From: Spirosoma pollinicola
GTDB lineage: Bacteria; Bacteroidota; Bacteroidia; Cytophagales; Spirosomataceae
Assembly: GCF_002831565.1 (NCBI RefSeq)
Contig: NZ_CP025096.1
Coordinates: forward strand, 7,431,014 to 7,495,013
Reading direction: 5' to 3'
DNA: 64,000 bases
Shown: positions 33,204 through 42,334 of the stretch, in pieces
How the letters are laid out: each line of letters starts with the position of its first letter
How positions within the stretch are numbered: position 1 is the first letter of the stretch
Notes under the pieces: generated by a model
Told to the model about the DNA's origin: nothing
The model's input: the letters and a program-made list of their open reading frames with translations, nothing else
Databases searched by the model: none
Program-made: the position numbers and the translations under genes

Positions 33204-36200
33204 TTGATCGTCACTCGAGTTCTATGCCTACTGTTCGTCGCTCTAGGGTTCGCCCAGCTAAGCAAAGCACAGTCGCCCACCCGCAGGTTTTCCTACCTGA
33301 CCACCAATCAGGGACTCTCCCAGAATAACGTCACCTGCATCCTCAAGGACCGAAAAGGCTTTATGTGGTTCGGTACCCGCGATGGACTCAATAAATTCGA
33401 CGGGTATACCTATACCCTGTATCGAAATGATCCCCTTAAGCCCACTAGTCTGAGCCATAGCTATATTCATGCCCTGCTGGAGGATAAACAGGGCCGATTG
33501 TGGGTGGGTACCGATGATGGGGGGCTTAATTTATTTGATGCCAGCACCGAAACCTTTACCAACTATCAGCATAGGCCGGGTCGACCAAACAGTCTGGCGC
33601 ACAACAAGGTCATGGCCATTGCTCAGGATGCCGGGGGCTTCCTGTGGATCGGCACGGGGGGAGGGGGGCTGGATCGGTTTGATAGTCGACATAAAACGTT
33701 TACTCATTTTATCCATCAACCCCAGCGACCGGGTAGTTTAAGCCATGATCAGGTCAGTTCCGTCTTTATCGATAAAATGGGCGTCATCTGGGTGGGTACC
33801 CTGGGGGGCGGTTTGAATAAACTGAATCCATCGACGGCCTCCTTTACGCATTACAGTCATAATGCAGCCGATGCCCGCTCCCTGAGTCAAAATCGGGTAA
33901 CCTCCTGTCTGGAAGATTCCAAGGGCCGCTTCTGGGTGGCGACGGAAGGAGGATTGAACCAGCTGGACCGGGTAACGGGCCTTTGTACCCGCTTTTTACA
34001 GGGCACGAGTTTGCTGAGCCATAATGATGTGAAAGCCCTGGCCGAAGACAACACCCATACCCTATGGATCGGCACCCAAAATGGAGGGATTAATCTGCTA
34101 CACCCCGATGGTCGCTTTTCCTATTACGCCTATCAGGTCGACAATACCGGCGGACTTAACAGCGGCTCCATCTATTGCTTGTATCGGGACGCCATCGGTA
34201 CCATGTGGATTGGTACCTATTCGGGGGGCGTCAATAAGCTTGATGTAACCCCCTTGAAATTTGACCTCTACCAACGGACCCGCCTCAACACCAATAAGCT
34301 GAGCAATAATAATATTTTGACGGTGCTACAGGACCAAGGGGGGGATTTGTGGTTGGGCACCGATGGGGGCGGGCTCAATCGACTCAAAAAAGGAGGGTCG
34401 GTTTTTAGGGCTTACCAAGATATCAGTCGGCTGGCCGCTTCAATGAGCCGCAACTTTGTCCTTACCCTGTATGAAGACCGGCATAAACAACTCTGGACGG
34501 GTAACTATAAGGGGGGGCTAACGTTATTGGATCGGGCCACCAATACGTTTAAGCCGAAGGGAAATTTAAGTCCGGTAAGTATAAGTGCTATTCTGGAGGC
34601 CCGCGATGGGATGATGTGGCTGGGCACCTTCGAAGAGGGCTTGATTCGCTACGACAAAACGACAGGTCAGCTAACCAGGTACCCCGCCCGGCCGGGGCAG
34701 ACGGGCCAACTCAACAACCAAACCATCACGGCCCTGTGGGAGGATCGGGCCGGTAACATTTGGCTGGGGACTGATGGCGGTGGCATCAATGTGTTCCATC
34801 CGTCTCAGCAGACCTTTACCCAGTACGTTCAGGACAGGAGTAAGCCCCACAGTCTGAGCAATAATCGGGTCAACTGTCTGTTTGAAAGCACCAGGGGACA
34901 ACTTTGGATCGGTACCAGCGGGGGGTTGAACCGATTTGACCCGCGCACCCAATCGTTTTTAGTTTACCGCCAGAAAGATGGATTAGCCAACGAAGTTATC
35001 CAAAGCATTCTGGAAGATAAGCGGGGCGTACTGTGGCTAGGCACCAACAAGGGCCTGATTGGCTTTGATCCCCTCACGCACCGCATTCGCAACTATGATG
35101 CCCGTGATGGCTTACAGGAAAGCCCTTTCAACCGGATGGCCGCTTTTCAAAGCTCGAGTGGCCAACTTTTTTTTGGGGGTTTAAGCGGGCTAAATAGTTT
35201 TTATCCCGACAGCCTGCGGGACAATCGGTTCATCCCCCCCGTCTACATTACGGATTTCCAATTGTTCAATAAATCAATTCGAATGGGCGATGAGCAAACC
35301 TTATTGACCAGGCCCATCAGTGATACCCGTGATATTACCCTTTCCTACCAGCAATCGGTACTCTCCTTCGAATTCGCGGCCCTGAATTACACCGTATCGG
35401 AGAAGAATCAATATGCCTATAAACTGGAGGGTTTTGATCAACACTGGATTCAGGCGGGTACTCAGCGCAAGGTAACCTATACGAATCTGGATCCGGGCGA
35501 CTATGTATTGCGGGTAAAAGCGGCCAATAACGATGGGGTTTGGAATCAGCGGGGAACGTTTGTTAAGCTCCATATTATTCCACCGGTTTGGCAGACGGGT
35601 TGGTTTAAAAGTTTGGTAATCTTGTTGCTGTTGGGTAGTTTGTACGCCCTGTACGGTTGGCGGATCAAGGGTATTCAGGCCCGGCAAGTCACTTTACAAA
35701 ACCAGGTTAACGAGCAAATCCGCCAGACGACCCAGCAAAAACAAACCGAACTGGTTCTTCAGCAATCATTGGAGCGGGAGAAAGAACTCAATCAACTTAA
35801 GTCCCAGTTTGTAGCCACCGCCTCGCACGAGTTTCGTACTCCCCTAACCACCATCAGTAGTAGTGCTCATCTAATCAGCATGTATCTGGCCAAACCACAG
35901 CATATCGCTACGCCTGCCATTGAAAAGCACCTGAAAGTGATTGCCCGGCAGGTTAAAAATGTAGACGAGTTATTGACTGACCTACTCACAATGGGCACGA
36001 TCGAAGCGGGGAAAGTGACCTCCCAGCCGCGCTGGGTTGACATCAGCGGTTTGTGCCAGCAAGTCATAGCGAGCCATTTTAGTCACCAGCGGGACGGCCG
36101 GGTGGTCCAGCTTTCGGTGCAAGGTGTAGCCTATACGACGTTCCTGGATGAAAAGTTGCTGGGGCATACGCTGATCAATTTGCTGTCTAATGCCTTTAAG

Positions 36201-36503
36201 TACTCCCAAAGTGACCCGCACTTAGTGCTTTGCTATACAACCGAAGCGGTCATGATTCAAGTCATTGATTGGGGTATTGGTATCCCGGCCAGCGATCTTT
36301 CATCCTTATTCCAGACCTTTTTTCGAGCGGGTAATACTGAAGGTATTCAGGGTACGGGTTTAGGACTGGTCATTGCCCAGCAGTATGTGGCGCTCCAAGG
36401 AGGCACCCTAACGGTTCAGAGTGAAGAAGGTATTGGCAGCACGTTCACTATTGTTTTACCTAATGGGACTTCCGGGTCAAAACAGGATGCTAAACCCACC
36501 TAA
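33204..36503 (+). CDS. Periplasmic-propeller sensor histidine kinase (HTCS-like, no output domain)
   Basis: The 1,099-residue kinase has a signal peptide (ends near SKAQ, residue 23). Two Reg_prop beta-propellers follow, built of repeats such as GRLWVGTDDGGLNLFD over about 30-690. A Y_Y_Y domain (YKLEGFDQHWIQAG), a membrane helix at about 802-821 and a coiled coil follow. The HisKA domain has the phospho-acceptor His875 in ASHEFRTPL. The HATPase part has NLLSNAFKYS, DWGIGIP and GTGLGL. It stops there, so the response-receiver and AraC domains of classical hybrid two-component regulators are absent. The start is TTG at 33204, supported by the signal peptide. Such sensors usually detect glycans. 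The AraC gene on the other strand at 36.6-37.5 kb could be the missing output. Confidence 0.92.
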   Translation: MIVTRVLCLLFVALGFAQLSKAQSPTRRFSYLTTNQGLSQNNVTCILKDRKGFMWFGTRDGLNKFDGYTYTLYRNDPLKPTSLSHSYIHALLEDKQGRLWVGTDDGGLNLFDASTETFTNYQHRPGRPNSLAHNKVMAIAQDAGGFLWIGTGGGGLDRFDSRHKTFTHFIHQPQRPGSLSHDQVSSVFIDKMGVIWVGTLGGGLNKLNPSTASFTHYSHNAADARSLSQNRVTSCLEDSKGRFWVATEGGLNQLDRVTGLCTRFLQGTSLLSHNDVKALAEDNTHTLWIGTQNGGINLLHPDGRFSYYAYQVDNTGGLNSGSIYCLYRDAIGTMWIGTYSGGVNKLDVTPLKFDLYQRTRLNTNKLSNNNILTVLQDQGGDLWLGTDGGGLNRLKKGGSVFRAYQDISRLAASMSRNFVLTLYEDRHKQLWTGNYKGGLTLLDRATNTFKPKGNLSPVSISAILEARDGMMWLGTFEEGLIRYDKTTGQLTRYPARPGQTGQLNNQTITALWEDRAGNIWLGTDGGGINVFHPSQQTFTQYVQDRSKPHSLSNNRVNCLFESTRGQLWIGTSGGLNRFDPRTQSFLVYRQKDGLANEVIQSILEDKRGVLWLGTNKGLIGFDPLTHRIRNYDARDGLQESPFNRMAAFQSSSGQLFFGGLSGLNSFYPDSLRDNRFIPPVYITDFQLFNKSIRMGDEQTLLTRPISDTRDITLSYQQSVLSFEFAALNYTVSEKNQYAYKLEGFDQHWIQAGTQRKVTYTNLDPGDYVLRVKAANNDGVWNQRGTFVKLHIIPPVWQTGWFKSLVILLLLGSLYALYGWRIKGIQARQVTLQNQVNEQIRQTTQQKQTELVLQQSLEREKELNQLKSQFVATASHEFRTPLTTISSSAHLISMYLAKPQHIATPAIEKHLKVIARQVKNVDELLTDLLTMGTIEAGKVTSQPRWVDISGLCQQVIASHFSHQRDGRVVQLSVQGVAYTTFLDEKLLGHTLINLLSNAFKYSQSDPHLVLCYTTEAVMIQVIDWGIGIPASDLSSLFQTFFRAGNTEGIQGTGLGLVIAQQYVALQGGTLTVQSEEGIGSTFTIVLPNGTSGSKQDAKPT

Positions 36504-36537
36504 AGTATGGCTTTAAGACCAGCAGGTCAGAGGGAAA

Positions 36538-36608
36538 CGCTAAACGCCCGTTTAATGAAGTAGACAAATGAAGGCCCCTTCGTCTCAAGGGCGAGCGTTT
36601 AGCGAGAC
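36538..36608. mobile_element. MITE-like core hairpin
   Basis: CGCTAAACGC (36538-36547) and GCGTTTAGCG (36595-36604) are perfect 10-base arms around the family core (TTTAATGAAGTAGACAAATG and TTCGTCTCAAGGGCGAG). The outer terminal repeats are absent. Located between two converging genes, it may now serve as a terminator. Confidence 0.6.
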
Positions 36609-36616
36609 ATGCAATT

Positions 36617-37504
36617 TTAGTTCAAACCTCGATACTCAATCGGCGAAACCCCCACTTTTTGTTTGAAGAACCGGGTAAAATGTTGAGGATACTTAAACCC
36701 TAGTTCATAGGCTATTTTGCTCACCGATTTACTGGTGTCGAACAGCCGCTCTTTCGCTAGGTCAATCAGATGCAGTTGGATGAATTCCAGGGCCGACTTC
36801 CCCGTTTCCTTCTTGATCAGATCGCCGAAGTAATTGGGCGATAAGTTCAGCGCCTGGGCGAAGTAGGCGACGGTGGGCACGCCCTCGGTACCTAATTTTT
36901 CGCCGAATAAGTACTCGTTTAGTTCCGCTTCGAACTGCTCCAGGATGCCGTGATTCGCGTGCTCCCGAGTGATGAATTGCCGATCATAAAAGCGCAAACA
37001 GTACTTCAAGAGCAATTCCAGGTTCGCCACGATCAACTGCTTACTGTGGCGATCAATGTTTTGGCTGACTTCGCTGGTTATATTATCAAAGCAAGTTATC
37101 ACGACGTCCCTTTCTTTGTCGGAAAGATGCAAAGCCTCATGAGACTGGTAACTGAAAAATGAATAATCGTGGATCTGTTTACCCAGACTGGTGCCTTTTA
37201 TCAGGTCGGGATGAAAGACCAGGGCCTTCCCATACGGTTGATGCGGTTCCCCTTCCGGCTCATTGGTGATGATCTGCCCAGGCCCGAAAAAGACCATCGT
37301 TCCTTCGGCATAATCATAATACTGGTTGCCGTACCGCAGATCACCGCAGTTCGTCTCTTTAAGGATAATGGCGTAAAGGCTGAGCGTAAACTTCTCCCGG
37401 AGAAGGGGCTTCGACTGATTAAAATCAACCAGACTGATGAGCGGATGCTGGGTTCGATTGTTGAACCTATCCGCATATTTTTTGATCGTGTCATAGTGGA
37501 TCAT
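36617..37504 (-). CDS. AraC-family transcriptional regulator
   Basis: The 295-residue regulator has an N-terminal cupin-like ligand domain (YGNQYYDYAEGTMVFFGPGQ) and a C-terminal AraC double helix-turn-helix, where LAKERLFDTSKSVSKIAYEL leads into GFKYPQHFTRFFKQKVGVSP. ATG at 37504 is preferred over a TTG six codons upstream. It is divergent from the cupin-acetyltransferase-cupin-esterase gene run and convergent with the sensor kinase, so it could regulate either. The first is more likely because it shares the intergenic promoter region. Confidence 0.9.
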   Translation of the reverse strand: MIHYDTIKKYADRFNNRTQHPLISLVDFNQSKPLLREKFTLSLYAIILKETNCGDLRYGNQYYDYAEGTMVFFGPGQIITNEPEGEPHQPYGKALVFHPDLIKGTSLGKQIHDYSFFSYQSHEALHLSDKERDVVITCFDNITSEVSQNIDRHSKQLIVANLELLLKYCLRFYDRQFITREHANHGILEQFEAELNEYLFGEKLGTEGVPTVAYFAQALNLSPNYFGDLIKKETGKSALEFIQLHLIDLAKERLFDTSKSVSKIAYELGFKYPQHFTRFFKQKVGVSPIEYRGLN

Positions 37505-37614
37505 GGGCGATGTTTTGGTCAAATCTACAGACGAAAATCGGGCTTAGGTAGGCTACCTGTAAAAGTGGTAGGCAAAACCGTAAAATGTATAAAACAGCGT
37601 ACGTTGGCACAGGG

Positions 37615-37622
37615 TACCTTTG
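37615..37622 (+). promoter_or_regulatory. Candidate -7 promoter box for the cupin run
   Basis: TACCTTTG fits the Bacteroidota TAnnTTTG -7 element and lies in the divergent promoter region, 95 bases before the ATG of the short cupin gene. The -33 element is not clear. Confidence 0.35.
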
Positions 37623-37716
37623 CACCCTACTGAAAAAACTGTTTCGCAAACCCCTGTCAATGAGACTACCGGGTGATTCGACAGTTCGTTTAGGAAACAT
37701 CATTCCATTCAACGCT

Positions 37717-38010
37717 ATGAAACCAACCCAGATGCTGCTACTGCCGTTAATGCTGGTTTTCCTCCGTATCCTGGCTTGCAAAACCGACGATCCCATGACC
37801 CAGCAGAACCCCATTCTGCCAGCCGGCAATACAACGGCTGCCAACCCCAGAATCCATCCCGGCGATGTCGTATGGTTCAAACCTAACGAAAAGCATTGGC
37901 ATGGTGCTTCGCCAACGAAGGCCATGAGCCACCTAGCCATTCAGGAAGAGGTAAACGGTGAGGTGATAACCTGGCTGGAGAAAGTAAGTGAGCGTGAGTA
38001 CGCAATTTGA
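37717..38010 (+). CDS. Truncated cupin with a lipoprotein-like leader
   Basis: The 97-residue product has a hydrophobic leader (MLLLPLMLVFLRILACKTDD) of lipoprotein type, joined directly to the C-terminal half of a cupin barrel: HPGDVVWFKPNEKHWHGASP and then SHLAIQEEVNGEVITWLEKV. The N-terminal metal-binding half, with the HxH motif seen in its neighbour at 38.6 kb (HWHSHPAGQ), is missing. It looks like an internally deleted paralogue and may be inactive. It is the first gene of a same-strand run, and the acetyltransferase follows within 8 bases (or overlaps if a GTG start is used). Confidence 0.65.
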   Translation: MKPTQMLLLPLMLVFLRILACKTDDPMTQQNPILPAGNTTAANPRIHPGDVVWFKPNEKHWHGASPTKAMSHLAIQEEVNGEVITWLEKVSEREYAI

Positions 38011-38017
38011 CCCCAAC

Positions 38018-38575
38018 ATGACAACAATTTTTCAACGGATGCGGGCTGGTGAACCGCTCCGGAAAGATGATCCTGACTATGCCCGGTTTAGCGAGGTCGT
38101 GGCCCGTACCATTCGGTTATGCGTCCGGATGAACGCCACGGCCACCAAGCTGGATCAGGTTCGCAGCCAGTTGAGTGCCATCATTGGTACTGAGATCGAC
38201 GAATCGACAACGATTTTCCCTCCGTTCTATACCAACTTTGGTCAGTTCATTCGCTTGGGCAAAAACGTCTTTATTAATCATACCTGTTCGTTTCTGGATA
38301 GTGGTGGGATTACGATAGAAGACGATGTGCAGATTGGTCCCAGCGTCAAGCTCACGTCCGAAAATCACCCGCTAGACCCCGCTGATCGCAAAACACTCCT
38401 TCTGCGACCTATTCTGATCAAACGGAATGCCTGGATTGGTGCAGGTGCCACCCTTCTGGCGGGCGTTACAGTTGGCGAAAACGCGGTGGTTGCCGCCGGA
38501 GCTGTCGTCAGTCGGGACGTACCACCCAACACGGTCGTTGCCGGCATACCGGCGAAGGTGGTGAAGACCCTATAA
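38018..38575 (+). CDS. Hexapeptide-repeat O-acetyltransferase (maltose/galactoside type)
   Basis: The 185-residue acetyl-CoA-dependent acetyltransferase has a left-handed beta-helix. The N-terminal region is followed by FGQFIRLGKNVFINHTCSFL, the catalytic-region SENHPLDPADR (His in the NHP motif), and hexapeptide repeats NAWIGAGATLLAGVTVGENA, VVAAGAVVSRDVPPNTVVAG, then IPAKVVK. ATG at 38018 is chosen; a GTG at 37988 would overlap the previous gene. Members acetylate sugars such as maltose or galactosides, but the real substrate is unknown. It is part of the cupin/esterase run. Confidence 0.9.
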   Translation: MTTIFQRMRAGEPLRKDDPDYARFSEVVARTIRLCVRMNATATKLDQVRSQLSAIIGTEIDESTTIFPPFYTNFGQFIRLGKNVFINHTCSFLDSGGITIEDDVQIGPSVKLTSENHPLDPADRKTLLLRPILIKRNAWIGAGATLLAGVTVGENAVVAAGAVVSRDVPPNTVVAGIPAKVVKTL

Positions 38576-38606
38576 ATGAAGCAACAGAAAGACAAACGAA
38601 ACGATC

Positions 38607-39143
38607 ATGGAAAATTCAATCGACAACCAGATAACCCACATCACCAGTCGTCCGGTGGCCAGGCCGCAGCTTGCCGGCCGGGCATTTAACCTGCTGTTCG
38701 TATTCATCGTCTTAGCCCTCTGGCCTGATTTGGCTTCAGGCCAGACAACGAACACCGTGACCGGTCCGCAGGCAGCGAAAAAAGGTCCTGCTGACACGTT
38801 TACGGGAACCGTTTGGGTGACGAGCCTGGTCCCCAATGACTCGATCTTTACGACTATTTCGGGCAGTGTCGCCTTTGAGAAAAGTGCCCGCTCGCACTGG
38901 CATTCTCATCCGGCCGGGCAAATCCTCATTGTTACGGATGGGATCGGTTACCACCAGATCAAAGGGGAGCCCAGGCAAGTGATTCGCAAAGGCGACGTCG
39001 TGAAATGCCCGCCTAATGTAGTTCATTGGCACGGAGCCAGTCCCAACAGTAAAATGACCCACCTGTATATCATCCCAAACACCGAAAAAGGGATCGTCAA
39101 GTGGCTACTGGCCGTCACGGATGCGGAATACAATCAAAAATAA
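38607..39143 (+). CDS. Exported cupin-domain protein
   Basis: The 178-residue protein has an N-terminal membrane or signal segment (FNLLFVFIVLALWPDLASGQ, about 28-47) and one complete cupin domain. Motif 1 is HWHSHPAGQILIVTDGIGYH with its metal-binding histidines. Motif 2 is VVKCPPNVVHWHGASP. It resembles carboxymuconolactone decarboxylase-associated or quercetin dioxygenase-like cupins common in Bacteroidota. It ends inside a 23-base overlap with an extended upstream reading of the esterase frame, but the esterase ATG is 49 bases after its stop. The reaction is unknown. Confidence 0.85.
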   Translation: MENSIDNQITHITSRPVARPQLAGRAFNLLFVFIVLALWPDLASGQTTNTVTGPQAAKKGPADTFTGTVWVTSLVPNDSIFTTISGSVAFEKSARSHWHSHPAGQILIVTDGIGYHQIKGEPRQVIRKGDVVKCPPNVVHWHGASPNSKMTHLYIIPNTEKGIVKWLLAVTDAEYNQK

Positions 39144-39192
39144 GCCGTTAGTCCATTTTCAGTCAAACCAATCGAGTTCACTCCGTTTACCC

Positions 39193-40371
39193 ATGAAACA
39201 GTACGCCTTACTCGTTTTATTGACTGGACTTTTGTCCACCACCAGTCAAGGTCAGCAGGCGCTGACTAGAGAGCCTCCGCTCGTTTCTCCTGAAATCCAT
39301 GACAACCATTCGGTAACGTTCCGGCTAAAGGCGCCAACGGCTACGACGGCTACCATGTCGGGTAACTGGATGCGCAGTGAGGGATTCGCTCGTCCTTCCG
39401 CAACGATGCAAAAAGGAGCGGATGGAATCTGGTCTTATACCACGGACGTTTTGTCACCTGAGTTCTATACCTACTCCTTCACCGTGGACGGGTTGAGAGC
39501 CATTGATCCTAACAATGCCCATGTCATCCGGGATGTTGCCAATGTGTCGAACGCGCTGCTGATTGATGGAGAGTTCGCCAATCTGTACAAAGTCAATGAC
39601 GTGCCTCACGGATCAGTGAGCCGTCGCTGGTACAACTCACCCGGTAATACGAAGCGTCGTCGGATTACTATTTATACCCCGTCTGGCTATGAAATGGGCA
39701 AAGAAACGTATCCGGTACTGTATTTGATGCATGGGATTGGGGGCGATGAGGAAGCCTGGATGGGTTTAGGCAGAGCTTCCCAGATTTTAGATAACCTGAT
39801 TGCCCAGGGAAAAGCAAAACCCATGATCGTGGTCATGACCAATGGCAATGTGTCGCAGGATGCTGCGCCCGGTGAAGGAAGTGATGGGTATACGAAACCC
39901 AGTTTTATGCTACCCCAAACAATGGATGGCAAATTTGAAGAAACCTTCGGGGATATACTCACCTTCGTGGACAATAATTACCGGACCCGGAAAACCAAAG
40001 CCGGGCGAGCGATTGCCGGGTTATCTATGGGCGGATATCACACCGCTTACATCTCGCAGAACTACCCAAACACCTTCGACTATATGGGCTTATTCTCTCC
40101 CGCCCTTAACAATAAACCGGAAGATCATCCCCAGTCACTGGCGTATCAGAAGCTGGATTTAAAGTTAAAAAAGCAGATGGACAATGGCTACAAATTATAC
40201 TGGGTGGCTGTTGGCCGGGATGATGTCCCCATCTTACTGGCTGGTATTGGGGACTTCCGAAAGAAAATGGACACGATTGGTATGACGTATGAATTTAAAG
40301 AAACCGATGGGGGCCACACCTGGCCAAATTGGCGTAAATACCTGACGGAATTTGCACAAAAAATTTTTTAA
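39193..40371 (+). CDS. Secreted esterase with N-terminal CBM48-like domain
   Basis: The 392-residue protein has a signal peptide, then an N-terminal carbohydrate-binding/E-set-like domain (SVTFRLKAPTATTATMSGNW and YTYSFTVDG). The catalytic domain is of the esterase D/feruloyl-acetylxylan type: YPVLYLMHGIGGDEEAW, Ser278 in GLSMGGYH, acid near GRDDVP, and His375 in DGGHTWPNW. Family members remove acyl groups from plant polysaccharides. Start at the ATG 39193, with the signal peptide LLVLLTGLLSTTSQGQ. It closes the cupin-acetyltransferase-cupin-esterase run and may act on acylated sugars. Confidence 0.9.
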   Translation: MKQYALLVLLTGLLSTTSQGQQALTREPPLVSPEIHDNHSVTFRLKAPTATTATMSGNWMRSEGFARPSATMQKGADGIWSYTTDVLSPEFYTYSFTVDGLRAIDPNNAHVIRDVANVSNALLIDGEFANLYKVNDVPHGSVSRRWYNSPGNTKRRRITIYTPSGYEMGKETYPVLYLMHGIGGDEEAWMGLGRASQILDNLIAQGKAKPMIVVMTNGNVSQDAAPGEGSDGYTKPSFMLPQTMDGKFEETFGDILTFVDNNYRTRKTKAGRAIAGLSMGGYHTAYISQNYPNTFDYMGLFSPALNNKPEDHPQSLAYQKLDLKLKKQMDNGYKLYWVAVGRDDVPILLAGIGDFRKKMDTIGMTYEFKETDGGHTWPNWRKYLTEFAQKIF

Positions 40372-40563
40372 CTAAACATCGGATCACCATACTGGTATGT
40401 GCTACTAGCAATTCATTTCAATCTGATAGAATCATGACGATTTTACGTTTTATGACCTTTAGTCTGGACGTTTTTTTGACGGTAACCAAGTACCAGGAAG
40501 GTTGTCGCAAACTGGCTTTATTGCGGCTAGAAAAACCGCTCAATTAAGTGGCGCACGAATTGT

Positions 40564-40721
40564 CGTATGCTACGGGTAGCCGTTGACAGTTATTAAAACG
40601 AGCCATCTCCTGAAATGCCCAATTAATGAAGCAGATACATGAATAATCCTTCGTCTCAGGAAGGAGGATTTAATGAGACAGTGAGTTTTTAATAACTGTC
40701 AACTTCAGCCAGTAGCATACG
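40564..40721. mobile_element. MITE-like repeat, intact reference copy
   Basis: This 158-base element is the best-preserved copy. Its 35-base left end begins CGTATGCTACGGGTAGCC and ends GTTGACAGTTATTAAAA. It pairs with the right end TTTTAATAACTGTCAAC...GTAGCATACG at 30 of 35 positions. The core carries GAAATGCCCAATTAATGAAG and TCGTCTCAGGAAGGAGG...TGAGAC. No clear target-site duplication and no coding capacity. It sits in a 478-base gap (40372-40849) whose left part holds only a doubtful 37-codon frame at 40435-40548. Confidence 0.8.
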
Positions 40722-40849
40722 CTCGTTAAGTTGGTAAGTTTCGTGTCCGGATTTTTAGGACCATACCCTTATACTGCCGATGAATAAATTGAACAATTTA
40801 GCTGTGGGTCATATGCTTACCTTTCTCAGCAACTAACTTCTTTCTGCTA

Positions 40850-42064
40850 ATGCGCCATATATACTCCTTCTGTTTACTGGCTTTTTGGCCCGGCTCACTA
40901 GTGCTGGCCCAAACGAACTACCTCGTCCTCAAAGGCAATTCATACTCACCCGGCGCTTACAATATACTGATAGGGCACTTTGCAGGCAACACGGAAATGC
41001 CGGGTCAAGGTAATGTATTTGTCGGCGCTCAGGCGGGCCCCCAAAACTCAACTGGGACGCTCAATGTGTTTACGGGCTATCAAGTGGGTTACAGCAATAC
41101 GACGGGTTCCAACAACGTCTTTTTGGGCTCGTGGGCAGGCTACAGAAATACGGCGGGTAATTATAATGCTTACTTGGGCAATCAGGCGGGTTATAATAGT
41201 ACGACCTGCCAGTTCAATGCCTTCGTGGGCAGTGATGCGGGCTATAAAAACACCTCCGGCGGGTTGAATACCTTTTTAGGCTATCAGTCTGGCTATAACA
41301 ATACCATTGGTGGGAGCGACACATTCGTCGGCTACCGAGCGGGCTATGCCAATACGACCGGCTTGTACAACACGTTTGTCGGCTATCAGGCAGGCTATAA
41401 CACCACCACGGGCAGCAACAACATCATCATTGGCCCCAACTCAGGTACGGCCATCACCACCAGTGATGAGAATGTACTCATGGGCTACAATAGCCAGGCC
41501 GAGGATGGGCTGCACAACGCCACCGCGATTGGTGCGGGTTCCCGAGTGGCCATCAGCAATGCGCTGGTGCTGGGCAGTGGGGTGAACGTCGGTATTGGCA
41601 CCTCGGCGCCAACTGCCAAACTGGAGCTCGTGAGTGAGTCACCCCATGAAAGCGGCCTTCGACTAACGAACCTGACCAGCCAAAGCCCACCTACTGCCCA
41701 GACCGACCAATTCTTGAGTGTCAATCAGCGGGGAGAGGTCATCAAAGCCCGTTATCAGCTTAGAATCAACAACGCTACCGAATGGAGCGACAAGGTATTC
41801 AGCCCGGCTTATCCGCTTCGCTCCCTCTCCTCAGTAGCTTCCTATGTGGGCCAACATGGTCATTTGCCGGGCCTTCCTTCCGCGCAGGAGGTCGTTCAAC
41901 AGGGAATGGATCTAACCAGGCTGAACACCCTGCTGTTAGAAAAGATTGAAGAATTAACCCTGTACAGTATTCAGCTTGAGCAGAAAGTGAATAGACTTGA
42001 CGAACAACAGGCCCAAGTGAATGAATTGAAGAGCCTTGTCAAGCAGCTTCTGGATAAGAAATAG
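40850..42064 (+). CDS. YadA-like head-repeat surface protein with coiled-coil tail
   Basis: The 404-residue exported protein has a signal peptide ending near LVLAQ (residue 21). About eight head repeats of roughly 24 residues follow, of the form NTFVGYQAGYNTTTGSNN, encoded by 72-base DNA repeats at about 41000-41440. Further parts are GVNVGIGTSAPTAKLEL, a Bacteroidota tail-fibre-like segment (WSDKVFSPAYPLRSLSSVAS, YVGQHGHLPGLPSAQEV) and a terminal coiled coil (LLLEKIEELTLYSIQLEQKV). YadA-type repeats form trimeric beta-roll adhesin heads. No beta-barrel anchor is present, so export or attachment must use another route. The promoter region is next to a MITE-like copy. Confidence 0.85.
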   Translation: MRHIYSFCLLAFWPGSLVLAQTNYLVLKGNSYSPGAYNILIGHFAGNTEMPGQGNVFVGAQAGPQNSTGTLNVFTGYQVGYSNTTGSNNVFLGSWAGYRNTAGNYNAYLGNQAGYNSTTCQFNAFVGSDAGYKNTSGGLNTFLGYQSGYNNTIGGSDTFVGYRAGYANTTGLYNTFVGYQAGYNTTTGSNNIIIGPNSGTAITTSDENVLMGYNSQAEDGLHNATAIGAGSRVAISNALVLGSGVNVGIGTSAPTAKLELVSESPHESGLRLTNLTSQSPPTAQTDQFLSVNQRGEVIKARYQLRINNATEWSDKVFSPAYPLRSLSSVASYVGQHGHLPGLPSAQEVVQQGMDLTRLNTLLLEKIEELTLYSIQLEQKVNRLDEQQAQVNELKSLVKQLLDKK

Positions 42065-42334
42065 AAAGCTACATCAGCACGCTTAGCTAGCCGCAACTAT
42101 CAATCAGGTGAACTGGACTGGCTACGTTAAACTAAACCGTAAAATCATGCTTACTTTCGTGCCCGCTTAAATGTAGCACGTTCAACAATTAATTCTGATG
42201 TATTGGTGGAAGAAATCAGACGTTGAGAAGGTGTGTCCTGGACAGATCCCAGAAAATAGGCGTTTGAGGCCTTTAAAGCGGTAGATGACCTGCTTTTGAC
42301 GCCGGTCCTGGCAATTGGCTGCGAGTAGGTAAGC

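Noticed and set aside
37604..37625. Sigma-54-like GGCAC...TTGCA sequence
   Set aside because: The distance between the GG and GC elements is 16 bases instead of the required 12, so it cannot be a normal sigma-54 promoter.
40435..40548. A 37-codon frame after the esterase gene
   Set aside because: Too short to judge, no clear promoter, and no family resemblance; could be a relic but cannot be supported.
40990..41440. Direct repeats of about 72 bases
   Set aside because: They are in frame inside the YadA-like protein gene and encode its head repeats, so they are not a separate element.
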